A stretch of DNA of 64,000 nt, taken from contig CM044866.1 in assembly GCA_024500155.1 (NCBI GenBank), positions 35,331,501-35,395,500 on the forward strand, written 5' to 3'. The notes under the pieces were generated by a model, which worked only from the letters and a program-made list of their open reading frames with translations, was not told where the DNA came from and did not search any database. How positions within the stretch are numbered: position 1 is the stretch's first letter; the number at the start of each line of letters is the position of its first letter. A program made the translations under genes and the position numbers. This document shows, in pieces, positions 36,076 through 47,004 of the stretch. Source of the DNA: Chenopodium formosanum (taxonomy: Eukaryota; Streptophyta; Magnoliopsida; Caryophyllales; Amaranthaceae).

Positions 36076-37681
36076 CTAAGTCAAAATAAGGCAAAGTTTA
36101 ATAATTATGTTTAATTTAACATTAAAGTACCATATACGAATTAATTAGGTAACTTTAAAGCACTTTCTTCAATAATTAAATGATCCCAATTGAATTTTAA
36201 GTGATTCCAAGATCCTTTATTTGTGTAATAGTTGACCGGACTGAGGCCCTACCATCAAGCATTACATTTTCAAGGTGAGTAAACTCTTTACTGATTACAA
36301 CTCTTGTAACTCTTGGTTGAATAATTAACCATCACATGTTTAATTATTACCCTTTGCTTCAAGGTTCTAAACTCTTTAGGTAACCTTGTTGAGGATAACC
36401 AATTAAATATGTAGAACGTGATCTATCCCACAATACCTAAAATAACAAGTGACTCTCCGCTGAGGCCGACCCATCACTCATGATTACAAGATTGTTGGGT
36501 ATCTAATTGGAAAAGCAATCTCAATATTACTGGGACCTAGATTCATTTATGTCCAATCAAATAATTTTAAAATCAATTATCCTAATCTAATTATGGGATA
36601 ATCACATTATTTAAATCAATTATTATCCTTTTGGAATATGCTCAGAATATCCTAGTCAATCTTATCCAAAATTAACCACTTTAATTATGGATAATTACCA
36701 ATTTAACAACTTTAAATATGGATAATATCAAATATAACAAATTTTGAATATTTGATTTTATCCTAAAACAAAAGATTTTATCCAAAATAAAACTGATTTT
36801 ATACCAAAATAATTTTGTAATTATCTTGAAATATTTTTCAGAAAACAGAATTTTTTTTTTTAAAAACCGTAGTGCACGGCTGCTGGCCACCGTGGTTGGC
36901 TAGCCGAGGCTAGCCACGGTGGCTGGCTGCTTCGTAGCAGCCACTGCCGCAAGGCAGCAGCACTCGTAGCAGTGGCAGCCACGGCAGCAGCGTGCAATGC
37001 TTGCACAGCTGCTGCCCCAGCCACCATGGACTGCCGCCCTCCCTTCCCCTCCCTTTTGGACTGCCACCTGGTCGGCAGCCGCCGTGGCTGCGCCACCCAG
37101 CCACGGTCGCCGACCTAAAACAATTTGTTTTTCTTTTTTTTTGGTTTTTAATTTAATTAAAATAACTTTTATAAAAATTAAATCAAATCAGTCCACAAAA
37201 TTAAAATTAAATTATCATTTAACTTTAAAGTTAGGGTTCATCATAAAATTAATCCCAATTTAATTCTAACTCTTAAAATTAAATCGATGATCATAACAAA
37301 ACATTTTTATGCATAAATCAAACGATTAAAATTATGAAACATAAAACAAATCGAATTAAATCAAAAATCAAGCACAAAATCATATTTTAGGCTTTGAATT
37401 TTCGAAAAAATTCGAAAACTAGGGTTAGGGATTTTCGAAAATCCGAAACTAGGGTTCTAGGGTTCGAAATTTTCAAAAACTTTAGGGCTTAATTCGGTCC
37501 TCTTCATGGGTATTATGAGCATAATTAAATCACATTTAATCAATTTCAAAAGTTTAATCACATTAAATATAACAATTGAACCATAATTAAATTAATTTCT
37601 CCCTCTTAATTGATTATAAAATTAACATGGACTTCAAATTAATCGTATTAATATGATCAAGCGCGTTCATGCAAGAGGCTA
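36076..37681 (-). other. Element C leader with GC-rich island
   Basis: A 1.6-kb untranslated region, AT-rich except for 36870-37110. The latter is strikingly GC-rich with GCAGC/GCTGC words and a dyad (CCACCGTGG...CCACGGTGG, about 36887-36923). Open frames through it are alanine-rich or similar and look incidental. Confidence 0.55.
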
Positions 37682-37692
37682 ACTGATACCAC
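37682..37692 (-). other. Element C primer binding site
   Basis: The minus strand after the LTR end CCTACA reads GTGGTATCAGTTAG. TGGTATCAG matches the 3' end of initiator methionine tRNA, the usual copia primer. Confidence 0.75.
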
Positions 37693-38432
37693 TGTAGGAG
37701 TTTATAGGTACTACGCAGCGGAAAAAGATGAATCATATTCAATTAAGTACCTAATCCCAAGATCACATGCATAACACACAAGACACATAATCATACCTTT
37801 GAAACGTGAATTCCACGTACCAATTTGATTGACAAATTAGGGAGAGAATAGAGCCCCAAGCGTTGTTCCTCTACTTAGTCCATGAGCTTCGAACGAGCCA
37901 TCCACCAATACTAGATTGGTCGAGTGATTGAGAAAAACCGCGATCACCACCTTTAATGGACTAAGCCGACCACCACGATCCACCACCACACTGGCGCCGA
38001 GGAGGAGAGAGAGTGTCGTGAGAGAGAAGAGGGTTTGAGAGGGGTTGGTCTCGTGTTTGCTAATTAGGGTTTGATCTCACTAATCAGATAATTGCATACA
38101 TTAGCAAACCCTAGGCACCTAGTCTATTTATAATCACATTATAATTAGACTAGGGTTAGGAAGCCCAAAACCCTTCAATCCACTCCATGTTGCCGGCCAT
38201 ACTAGAGGATGAGGCCCATCTTGGGCCTTGTCCTCTCGTGCCCGATCTAGACCCTTTTTGTGTCCTTATAGGATCTTTCCAATTGGGTTTTGGGCTATTT
38301 TACTTGTCCAAAGATCGTTAGTACCTCTAACTATGATAAAACGACGACCTAAATATACGAACTTAATTATCTCCATAATTTGATCCATATATATATCTAG
38401 TAATTGCACACAACGAAGACATAAATCCTTCA
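37693..38432 (-). repeat. Element C 5' LTR (right, 740 bp)
   Basis: The pair of 28326-29070. The two LTRs differ by scattered substitutions and a few small indels by eye, so C is not recent. Confidence 0.87.
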
Positions 38433-40683
38433 ATATGCCCCTCACCAGCTCCAAGATCATCGACAGTCGGCATCGCCAAAGTAGGGCTAGCCCATCCAGG
38501 CTCACCCTGATGCTGAACCTCCAAAGGCTGAGGCTGCTGGGGCTGTTGCGACGATGAGCCAACCTCGTACGTCCCACCACCCACTACTGGAGTTGATGCC
38601 ACGCCTTCTTGGCCAGTCGGCCTAGCAGCTGCGCCCTTAGAAGAAGAGCCTGAACTCTCCAATCTCTAAGTAGGAGCCGCCTCGGCTCGACCACCCTAGC
38701 TACCAAAAGAAGTACGACGACGTCTCGAGCAAAACCTGGACTGCTCTCTCCTAGCCTACTGTCCTTGTAAAAATAAATCAAGTCAGATACAAAGTATAAA
38801 CAAACAAAACATAAGATAAAGAAAAAGAAATACCTCTGCAGCGTCATCACGACGACACGAGGCTTGGTCCCTCAATCTCACCAACTGATAGTGAAATGTG
38901 TCCATACCCCTCGCCATCCTCGCTACCACCTTGCGAGAAAACTGTCAAGAGACAAAGTCAGTAACAATTGAAGATATATGCAAGTAAATAGTAAACAGAT
39001 GACTCACCCAAGTCTAATGACGGGGAATCGACCGCTCGATGAAGCGTTGATCAGGAGGAGCCAGAGGAATCATCTCCTCGACCGGACCATACATCCCCTG
39101 GTAGCTGATAGATAGTGGTGGAGGAACAAACTCTGCAATCGAAGCTTGGAAAAAATAAGTCCAAATGATTAGAATTTACTTGGGGGCTAACCAAAAGACA
39201 AATATAGGAGATGCGAGATATACCTTTGCCTCCTCCGACAAACAGGGTAATGGAGCCAAACGTGGTAGCAAATCCTCTCCATAGCTCCGCTCCGGACGGG
39301 CATGACCCTGCCAAGGTGTACCCGCAGGCGACCTACTCGCCAAATCTCTCAGCCTTGTCTGATCAAACATATGCCGAGGAGGGCGAGCAGGAACAATAAA
39401 AGCCTCCGAGGAGTGCTGAATAGCCACTCTCTCACCTAAATACACTACAGCGTCGTACATCCCCTGGAAGTACCGACGCTCAGCAGTGCACTGCGCAGCA
39501 AGCGCAGGAATGTCCAAATCGGCCCACGGCCGAACTCCACAGCAAGCTCCTACAAAATACATGTTCATGAGATAAGATCCTACTAAAGGGTAACAAAAGA
39601 CAAAGTATCAAAAGAACATACCGATAGAATCGACTCTCGAACGCGAGCGGTAGTAGCCTGGTCGTTAAGACGACCTCCCCAATAGGCAGCAACGGGGAGC
39701 TCGCGAGGTGAAGGTTTCGCCGGCGCGAAAGATAGGAAGTACTCATAGATTTAGACCTACGAGGATAAAGGAGTATTAGCAGCCGCTAATACAAATCTAG
39801 AGCTAACTTTAATAAAGAAAATAAAGTATACCTCTACGAGCCTCCAAAAGCTGGAAAGCGCGATATTCCCCTCGAATGCACTGTGACGACAGGTGAATCG
39901 CAATCCAAGCAGGAAATCAGCATAGGCCAAACTGGCCCAATCATATGATCCGACCATATGAAGGTCACGAAAAGCAGGCGGGTAGTAGAGAAGTACTCGA
40001 CTACCCCTGTCAGAAGAGAAGGTCCCTGACAACAACATGAGAGCAAAGATGCGCACCCGCTGCTCTGGGTGGTCACACCATCCTAGAAAGCCGCCACAAG
40101 GGTAGACTGGCGGATACATCGAGAGCTGATATGCGTCGGCTCAGCCTCACTACGGGCCCGAACGACTATAGGACCCACAGCTCCAGTGCCACCGGAGAAT
40201 AGACGGTGATCTCACTATCAAATAGAAGCGCGGCCGAACAAAACTCCAGCCCCGAGATGAGACTGAAGTCAGCTGGGATAACAGTCATCTCACCCCAAAG
40301 GAAGTGAAAGGTGTTGGTGGTATCCCAGAAGAACTCCACCAAAGCTCGAACCACATATCGGCTCGAGGCAAAAGAATATAGAGCTTGAGTGGCTCAGAAC
40401 AAGGGAGTCAAGCCACAAGACTCGCATAATCAGCACAAATCATTGTGGTTGCGAAAGTAAGTATCGTACAAGGCGCCAATTGTGTCGTTGCCTAAACCAT
40501 GGCTACGAATACTCCCGCCACGAATCCCGAGATATGGAACTCAGGCGCGAAGTATAGAGTGCGCTCATCCCACTCGTGAATTCCCCTAGAACAGCGAAAG
40601 TCCCCACGCCTGCGTCAACAGGCTCGTCCTCCCGGTGAGCCGGCCTCCCTAGAACGAGAGCCAGAGCCGCGTCATCTTGCCAT

Positions 40684-41744
40684 GCTATATTATGCAAAGT
40701 AACAACAAATTAAAGGTTCGCCTAGCCGCATGATACTATGTTCATCAAAATAGAGTACGTAGTACTTAAATAAAGCATAATTTCAATTCGAGCAGAAATA
40801 GCATTTTCAAGAAATCAAACAATTTCTTGCAATACTATGACAAATATTGTGACAAATTGGACATGAATTAGCTAGAAAAAATACAAAGAACGAGCCACAT
40901 TGTTCTCATGAACTCAAAGGGCTCAACAATGGCAGTTTGCTTATTTCTTCACCAAATAAGTCAAACAAGTCTCAAAACACTCCCAAGGCAATGTACAAGC
41001 ATAATCAAGAAATTTCATGACATAAAATTCAACAAACAAAGCAAATTAAGCAATTTGAGTTTAGAATTTTCCAAAAATTCGTGAACAAAAGCATGCAAAA
41101 TTCAGCAAAACCGAAGTGAGTTTGAAGGAAACTTACATAGATCGGGTAAATAGATGAAATAAGATTCGATTTGCAACAAATTTGAGCGAATTTGGATGAA
41201 AAACGAGCAACTTGAAGATTCCGAGCAAACCGCGAACAGCAAACAACAGCAGCAACGGAAATGAAGAAGAAAGGGGTTTTTAAAATAAAAACCCGATTCT
41301 GTCGGCAAACGACAGGTTTGTCGTATTGAGACAGAGCGAAATCGCGGCGATAGATTGCTTTGGCACGCGCCGGTGCAGCGACAAGGTACGTGGCCCCCAT
41401 AAATGGTTTTGCGGACCTCATACAGCAATTTCGAGTTCCTTGATACTCCAGTTAGCCCCTATAAGCAATTTGACATGATTAAGTAGTCGGTTTGATAACA
41501 ATCGCAATAAGTGATCGACCAGACAAATGATCGTCTCACTTAGCTTAAAGCGCCTAAGTATTGGCTCATCGCAAGCACCGAAGCAACGGTTCACCAAGAA
41601 GCACAAGCGCCAAGGTATCGGCTCATTCATGAAATGCGCCGAGGTACTGGCACAACAAAAGTCACAGTAGCAATTTCAACGAAGCATCCATACAACAAAA
41701 ATTCAAGCAAGCATTGAGGATCAACAAGCAGTGGTTATCACAAC
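40684..41744. other. Element B: 3' non-coding region upstream of tandem repeats
   Basis: Counterpart of 10622-11682 in A. A GC-dyad cluster lies at 41298-41385 (CTGTCGGCAAACGACAGG). No gene is seen; the short frames are incidental. Confidence 0.5.
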
Positions 41745-42000
41745 AAGAATGAAGATAGCTACAAGCAGCTGGTCTTTGACAATGTCCCAAGGTAGAGAGG
41801 AGATTGTCTATAGCGGCGAGGCACTACCGTGGCGAGGTACTGCTACAACCCTGAAGATGGCTACAAGTAGTGACTTTTGACGATGTTCCCGAGGTACTGT
41901 GGAGGATTTTCACAAGGAGTTGAAGATGATTACAAGCAACGGTCTTCAACGATGGCGTTCATGAGGCATTGTGGAAGTCGTCACAACAAAAATGCAGCAA
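41745..42000 (+). repeat. Element B: degenerate tandem repeat before the 3' LTR
   Basis: GAAGAT(A/G)GCTACAAGCAG-like units with (G/T)TCTT(T/C)GAC(A/G)ATG recur three to four times. They are related to the 61-70 bp units of A at 11683-11990. Confidence 0.65.
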
Positions 42001-42012
42001 CAAATCGGTTAC

Positions 42013-42214
42013 TCCAGAGGCGTGTACTCGACGGTGCAAGATATGTGTTTCTTAACTCTTTTATTTGTTTAACTAACGCTAGTTTGCAGGTATCGGCGTT
42101 ACAAGAATGATTTAGGGTTGCAGAACGCTTTAAATCATTCTCCGTCCCTATCACTACTTTGACTTTTGTTTTCGAAACATGCGTTTCTCCAAACTCAGCC
42201 AAAGTGTGGGCTTC
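42013..42214 (+). promoter_or_regulatory. Element B: conserved pre-LTR block and polypurine tract
   Basis: Matches 12010-12208. It ends AAAGTGTGGGCTTC just before the TGTAGACACC LTR start; a T interrupts the purine run compared with A. Confidence 0.65.
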
Positions 42215-43561
42215 TGTAGACACCCAAATGTTTCTCCCCAAAACCAAACCCAGTGATGAATACTTTTCACGTCATTTGATTATCGAACGAAGTGAAAGTG
42301 TGAAAAGTCTAATGATGCGGTTGTTTTTATTAAAATCCTTCTTTCTGTTTTTGAAAATATGCTCTATTTATGAAAATATCCAGTCCAATTTAGTTTGGTC
42401 CATGATTAGGGTCCAATAATAGTGTAGTTGGATTGGGCTTAAAAAGAGCTTTCCAACGATATATTATTAGCCCAATTCCGATAATAATGAGGAAGTTATG
42501 GCCAAAATACTAAATTAGGCCCGAAATGGTTTTTATATGCGACCCAATGATCTAGAGGAGGGCCTAATATTAATTATCATTCCTAAAGCTATTAGGATTG
42601 ATTATAGTCTTCTAGAATACTCTAGAATATTCTCTTAAAGCCTAATGGAATTAGGATTGATAATTATATTTTACAGAGTTTTATTTGGAATAAAATAAAT
42701 GTTTTATGAAAATCCGATTTTAATTGGTAAACGCGAAATTTACTGCTTCATTATATTAAGGAGTGGATTCCACGTGCAAAGCGTGTTTGATTTCTGAAAC
42801 AGCACGAGATGACAAGGTCTGTCGCCTGGCGCTAATGCCTGTCGTCTGGCGCTAACTCCTGTCCTTCGCGACAGGAGGTCTTTTATTCTGCTCGATTTCT
42901 TTTCTATCGGTTTCCAGACTATTTTTCTATAAATAGGGCCCTTGGCAAACGTTTTCAATCATCAACAATCACCTAGAATTCTAATTCTCTCTCCTCTCTC
43001 TTTAAGCAATAACTTATTCTTTCTCCCTCTAGCTTTCTAAACTAGCTTTTTCACAAACACCATACCGCATTCAAGAGATCTAGACACACCTAGCCAAGTT
43101 CGAAGTGGCCTTCGCCCTAGAAATGAAAGGTTGATACTTTCTAAGGGCTAATATGATTTTAATTCAAGTGATCGCCAATAATAAATTTATTTGTGCATTA
43201 ATATTCAACCAACATAGATTAAACTGGTTTAGGGCTGACCTTGATTGTATGTTAGTCAAAAGCGCACATGAATATGAAAAAAATAAAGTAGAGGCCTATT
43301 TTATAGGGCGGGTTCAATCTCTTTTAGATTGGATTCGTACCCTCATCCCCGAATATCCAGTCATGGTTCTAGACCACTATGGAGTTAGCGATCTCATGGA
43401 TTGTGAAAAAGGTGTAACCTTCACCTTATGAACGGTTTACAAGTTCCTACAACTTGTTGGCGACTCTTTTGCTCTCGTTTCCTTCCCTTTGGACGCCACC
43501 ATACTTAAGTGTATGATCACAGTGGGGTTCGAGTTTGGGATTCTTGAAATTATTCCCTACA
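42215..43561 (+). repeat. Element B 3' LTR (1347 bp, internally deleted)
   Basis: It starts TGTAGACACCC and ends TTCCCTACA. Compared with the 5' LTR, about 0.53 kb (equivalent to roughly 16104-16632) is missing between CTTTCTAAGGG and CTAATATGATTT at about 43148. A TATA box is at 42928-42935 and a GC-dyad cluster at 42808-42880. Confidence 0.87.
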
Positions 43562-44091
43562 ATTATCATGTTGCTTGATATATATTATTGTTATTATTTG
43601 ATCACGCCTTTTCAGCAGGTTTAAAGGGAATTTGTACTTAAAATCACGCTTAATAAGATAATTAATAATTTGGTTTAGGCTAATATGATTTTAATTCAAC
43701 TGATCGCTAATAATAGTTTATTTGTGCATTTATATCAACCAACATAGATTAAACAGGTTTAGGTCTAACCTAATGATTGCATGTTAGTTAGAAAGCGCAC
43801 ATGAATATGAGAAAAATAAAGTAGAGGCCTATTTTTAGGGCAGGTTCAATCTCTTTTAGGTTGGATTCGTACCTTTATCCCAGAATATCCAGTCATGGTT
43901 CCAGACCACTATGGAGTTAGCGATCTCTAGGATCGTGAAGGGGTGTAACCTTCACTCTGTGGAAGGTTTACAAGTTCCTAAAACTTGATGGCGACTCTTT
44001 TGCTCTAGCTTCTTTCCCTTTGGACGCCACCATGCTTAAGTGTATGATCACAGTGGGGTTCAAGTTTGGGATGCTCGAAATATTCCCTACA
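43562..44091 (+). repeat. Element A 3' LTR, third piece
   Basis: It continues A's LTR from the B insertion point (ATTATCATGTTGCTTG) to TTCCCTACA. It matches the last ~530 bases of B's 5' LTR (from about 16517). Without the nested-insertion reading this would look like an odd partial LTR duplication. Confidence 0.82.
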
Positions 44092-45566
44092 GATACGATC
44101 CGACTTCACCGAACACGATCCAGACATCCGAATTGACACCTCTGCTAGGGCCAATTGGAGATTAATTGATTACATTGGTATTAAAATTAACACCCTTGTG
44201 ACATATTGGTATATATAAAAATGAACATATGCGACTATTGGTATAAAAGTTAGTACCATTGTGACACTGTGATACATTGGTACTAGGGCAGCTAATGCGC
44301 GCGCCAAAGCTACCCATGTCCCGGGAGCTCTTTTAGTTTAGCCTCATGTCACAACTATAGTTGTTGGTAGCCTTAATGCGGGAAAATATGTAAACAGATA
44401 GTTTTAGAGGTTTATATGTCCGCATATTAATCTTAAAAGCTAAAAAAAAAGCATCAACATTAATGAGGGCATATAAGTAAACGAATTTTCTAAAGGGTAT
44501 AATTGCGAAAACACTATTCAAAAGAGTTATGTCAAATTTTTAAAAGATAACAAATATTTTTAAGGGTATAAATGTCCATACACTATTCTTAAAATCTCAA
44601 AAAAGAGACATTAACATTAATGAACTAAGGCAAATAACATTTTATTGGGTTAAAATCCCAAACATTATTCATAAAAGTAATTTCAAACTTTTTAAATAGT
44701 AGAAATTCAAAGACTATCAAAATTAAAATCTGATGAAATCAATTGACACATAAGTATGTCTCCCATGTTTGAATCTATAATTTTTACTTAGTAACATTTG
44801 TAACTTTATTATAATATTGCGGGTGTATGTATAACTATTAAGCTATGTAAGTGGATTTAGTGAATGTTCCATGTTTAATATGAATTATTATGTTGGTGAC
44901 ATGAAAACAAATATACAACAATCACTAAGAAGGAATACGATTGTTTTTTCTCTCTTTAGAATTAGGAGAATCTCTCACTAAAAAGTGAGTCTCACTAGCT
45001 CAGCTAGGGTTCTTCATATCACCTTCAAGGAGCTTCTTGCATGCTTGTATTTCCTCCAGCATATCTGATAGACCTTCTACTCTTCGAGGTGGGAAGGGAT
45101 ATAAATCGGTTTCTTGTGTCTCTGGTTTTCCTAATCACCTTTTTCTTATCTCAAGAAGATTAGTTTTCTGGCATTAAATCTAACCTCGTTTTTCATAAAA
45201 GGCCTCAACCTTTTATTAGCTATTTTATCCTCCCAACATTGCTGAGAACCCCTTCGGTTTTCGCAACCAATATAATTCTAGTAGTAATGGCTCTTATCTC
45301 CCACTGGTGCAGTAATTTATACCTAGAGGCGGCTATACAATTAGAGTTTAATTTCTCCAGTGCTTGCTTGCATGTTCTGGTTAATCTCCCAAGAACTGAA
45401 GTTCGTCTATAAATGCAAAGAATTTCAGACCTGTAATTTAACTTCTATCTCCTCCTCTCTTATTCTCTTCTCTTGTCCTTTCCTCTTCTTTTTTCTAAGT
45501 CTGCCAATTCCTTAACTCCTTCTTTCATTATTCTTGTCTTATCCGTTTATTCTTCTTGTCCTCATT
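44092..45566. other. Unassigned spacer and possible LINE 5' region
   Basis: No gene is seen. 44150-44290 has small direct repeats (TTGGTATA..AA, TTGTGACA). 44400-44720 is AT-rich with repeated AGGGTATAA-like words. 45430-45560 is CT-rich and leads into the LINE ORF1; it may be the LINE 5' UTR. The LINE start and its target duplication could not be fixed. Confidence 0.4.
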
Positions 45567-47004
45567 ATGAGTAATGAAGGAAAACCTCATAGTGATTAGA
45601 ATGAACATAATATTCAAGATCTGTGGGGGGACCCCTTATTCCCACTCTAGCAGACTTTAGCCTAAATAATGTGGCTATTAATTTCAACTCAAGTGTAATA
45701 GGGCCTTTTATTGGACCACATCCCCTTTCCGAACACTTTGTACAACACATTGTGAATACTCGTTGGATAATGAGGGGGGAAATAAGGGTTCATAGGTCAG
45801 GGCCGTACTTCTTGTTTGAATGCAGGAATGATCAAGATCAAGAGAGTCTAGTGAGGGCCAATATGGCAATCTTTGATGGAAGAATCATCAACTTTAGAAG
45901 GTATCAGTTAGATTACGTGCCCCACCAAATGCGTTTCACTCTATCGAGAGTATGGGTGAGAGTACACATGATACCTTTAGCCTATCTCACCGTAGGTTGG
46001 GCAAGGCGAATTTTTTGGCACGTGGGGTATATTGAAGAATTAGATCATGAAGGTGATAATCTCCCTGCTCATGCTGAGTTGAGAGCTCGTATGTTAATCG
46101 ATCTGTCTATTTTGCTTATACCGGGATGCTTTATTCCCTTGGAGGGAAATAGAGCAATATGGGTGTATTTGAGGTACAAAGGCATTTACAAATTCTGCAA
46201 ATCTTGTTGGCGTGCAGGCCATTCCACCTCTCGTTGCAGGCTCCATGCTGTTGTAGCAAGGCGAAGAGTAAGACGTAGGTTGGACAAGGTGGAAACGGAT
46301 GAGATACGGGTTCTATATGGGCTAGCTGAGTATCCTTTTTACTCAAATTTTATTCGTGGCCTGCCGGACTGGTATAGGTTTCGAAACACCGATATCGATC
46401 TCCGTCAGCATGAGATTCCAGAGGACTCCCCTTTATATAGGAGAGTGCCAAGAGATGATATAGGTTTCGATGAAGGCCATCCGTATGATGACCCTTTATC
46501 ATCTCAAGATAGCGATGGTAGTGAGCAGTTCCACACAGGTGAAGAAGATCTGTCGAACGAAGATTTTGAGGTTGTTGAAATGGAGCTTGAGCCAGTTAGG
46601 CCGGATCTTGAGCTATCACCTGGAAGCCGTTTAGGGTTAAGTGGAGACCCTTACGCTAAATTTGTTTGAGAAAGGCTGCCAAACCCTAACTCGAGTAATC
46701 CTAATATGGGTAATAATCGAATTTTTGCTGAAGAACAGGAGCGAAGAGCAGATAATGATGCTACTGACTTTAGAGGAGGATGGTTAAGCCCGATTAAGCC
46801 CATGGCTGCTACGGCAGCAGTTGCGGAAGCAACCAGCAACCTTCCTCCCCCTTCTCGGCCTTTGTTTATGGGCTCGACTTATGAAGTCAAGGAATCATCA
46901 TTGCCCCAACACGTGAACAGGCAGGGAGGCGGGCCTAGTACTTTGTTTCATTCTTTGGGTATTTCAGAATGGGCTGCTTCACCTGTTGAGTTTAAAAGGA
47001 ATAG
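45567..47004 (+). CDS. LINE ORF1-like protein: DUF4283 plus CCHC zinc knuckle, truncated by satellite
   Basis: The 348-codon open frame 45623-46669 has a DUF4283 fold signature (IVNTRWIMRGEIRVHRSGPY, FLFECRNDQDQESLVRANMA, LSRVWVRVHMIPLAYLTVGW). At about residues 186-210 it has CKSCWRAGHSTSRC, a CX2CX4HX4C knuckle. This pair is typical of plant L1-type LINE ORF1, an RNA-binding protein of the retrotransposition complex. A likely true start is the ATG at 45567 (MSNEGKPHSD), out of frame by an indel in the G run at about 45624. A TGA at 46667 interrupts the frame, which then runs on (MGNNRIFAEEQERRAD) to about 47004, where satellite begins. No endonuclease/RT ORF2 follows. Confidence 0.7.

Larger units (their letters stand above)
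28326..38432 (-). mobile_element. Element C: Ty1/copia retrotransposon, minus strand, with nested solo LTR D
   Basis: LTRs 28326-29070 and 37693-38432 start TGTAGGAGTTTATAGG and end AAATCCTTCA on the + strand. Flanks are GTATG (28321-28325) and ATATG (38433-38437), a 5-bp TSD with one change; element B reads on across the gap. On the minus strand the order is LTR, primer site, leader, gag with zinc knuckle, GAG-pre-integrase, integrase, RT, RNase H, polypurine tract, LTR. Integrase before RT defines Ty1/copia. All frames except part of gag are heavily decayed. Confidence 0.88.
28254..40683 (-). pseudogene. Element B: antisense gene 2, PMD-like, split by copia element C
   Basis: The start ATG is at 40683; the stop at 28254-28256 follows FFDSLGVPPHLRPPPS. 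Copia element C (28326-38432) sits inside the last exon. The PMD core is at about 40354-39835: EFFWDTTNTFHFLWGEMTVIP, DFSLISGLEF, GSYDWASLAYADFLLG. GT-AG introns: 39831-39757, 39621-39550, 39223-39145 and 39007-38942. Exon 3 (39549-39224) reads GVRPWADLDIPALAAQC and MYDAVVYLGERVA. The final exon is rich in Ser, Gln and Pro. Stops (the fourth codon, and the first codons after intron 1) show decay. Introns 1, 3 and 4 match A's in place and nearly in length. Confidence 0.75.
15190..43561 (+). mobile_element. Element B: Tat-type Ty3/gypsy retrotransposon inserted in A's LTR
   Basis: Both LTRs are present (15190-17049 and 42215-43561). Between them are a primer binding site, gag, pol, two antisense genes and a polypurine tract, in the same order as in A. 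Flanks ATTAC (15185-15189) and ATTAT (43562-43566) make a 5-bp TSD with one change. The interrupted LTR of A continues exactly after 43561. With copia element C and solo LTR D removed, B would be about 18 kb, a size typical of large Tat elements. All major reading frames carry lesions. Confidence 0.88.
1..44091 (+). mobile_element. Element A: Tat-type Ty3/gypsy retrotransposon, 5' end outside window, 3' LTR split by nested insertions
   Basis: The internal region runs from the window edge to 12208 in the order gag tail, protease, RT, RNase H, second RNase H, integrase, two opposite-strand genes, tandem repeats, polypurine tract. The 3' LTR begins at 12209 (TATAGACACC, a variant of the TGTAGACACC start seen at 42215). 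It lies in three pieces: 12209-13067, 14388-15189 and 43562-44091, where it ends in TTCCCTACA. The pieces are separated by solo LTR E and by element B, and a small TIR element sits inside the second piece. A second RNase H after the normal one, plus extra genes on the opposite strand between integrase and the 3' LTR, is the known hallmark of the plant Tat lineage. Many stops and frameshifts show A is dead. Its own TSD cannot be checked because the 5' LTR is outside. Confidence 0.88.

Noticed and set aside
36860..37104. Alanine- and tryptophan-rich frames in the copia leader
   Set aside because: They come from the GCAGC/GCTGC island; there is no conserved domain and no support from a second copy.
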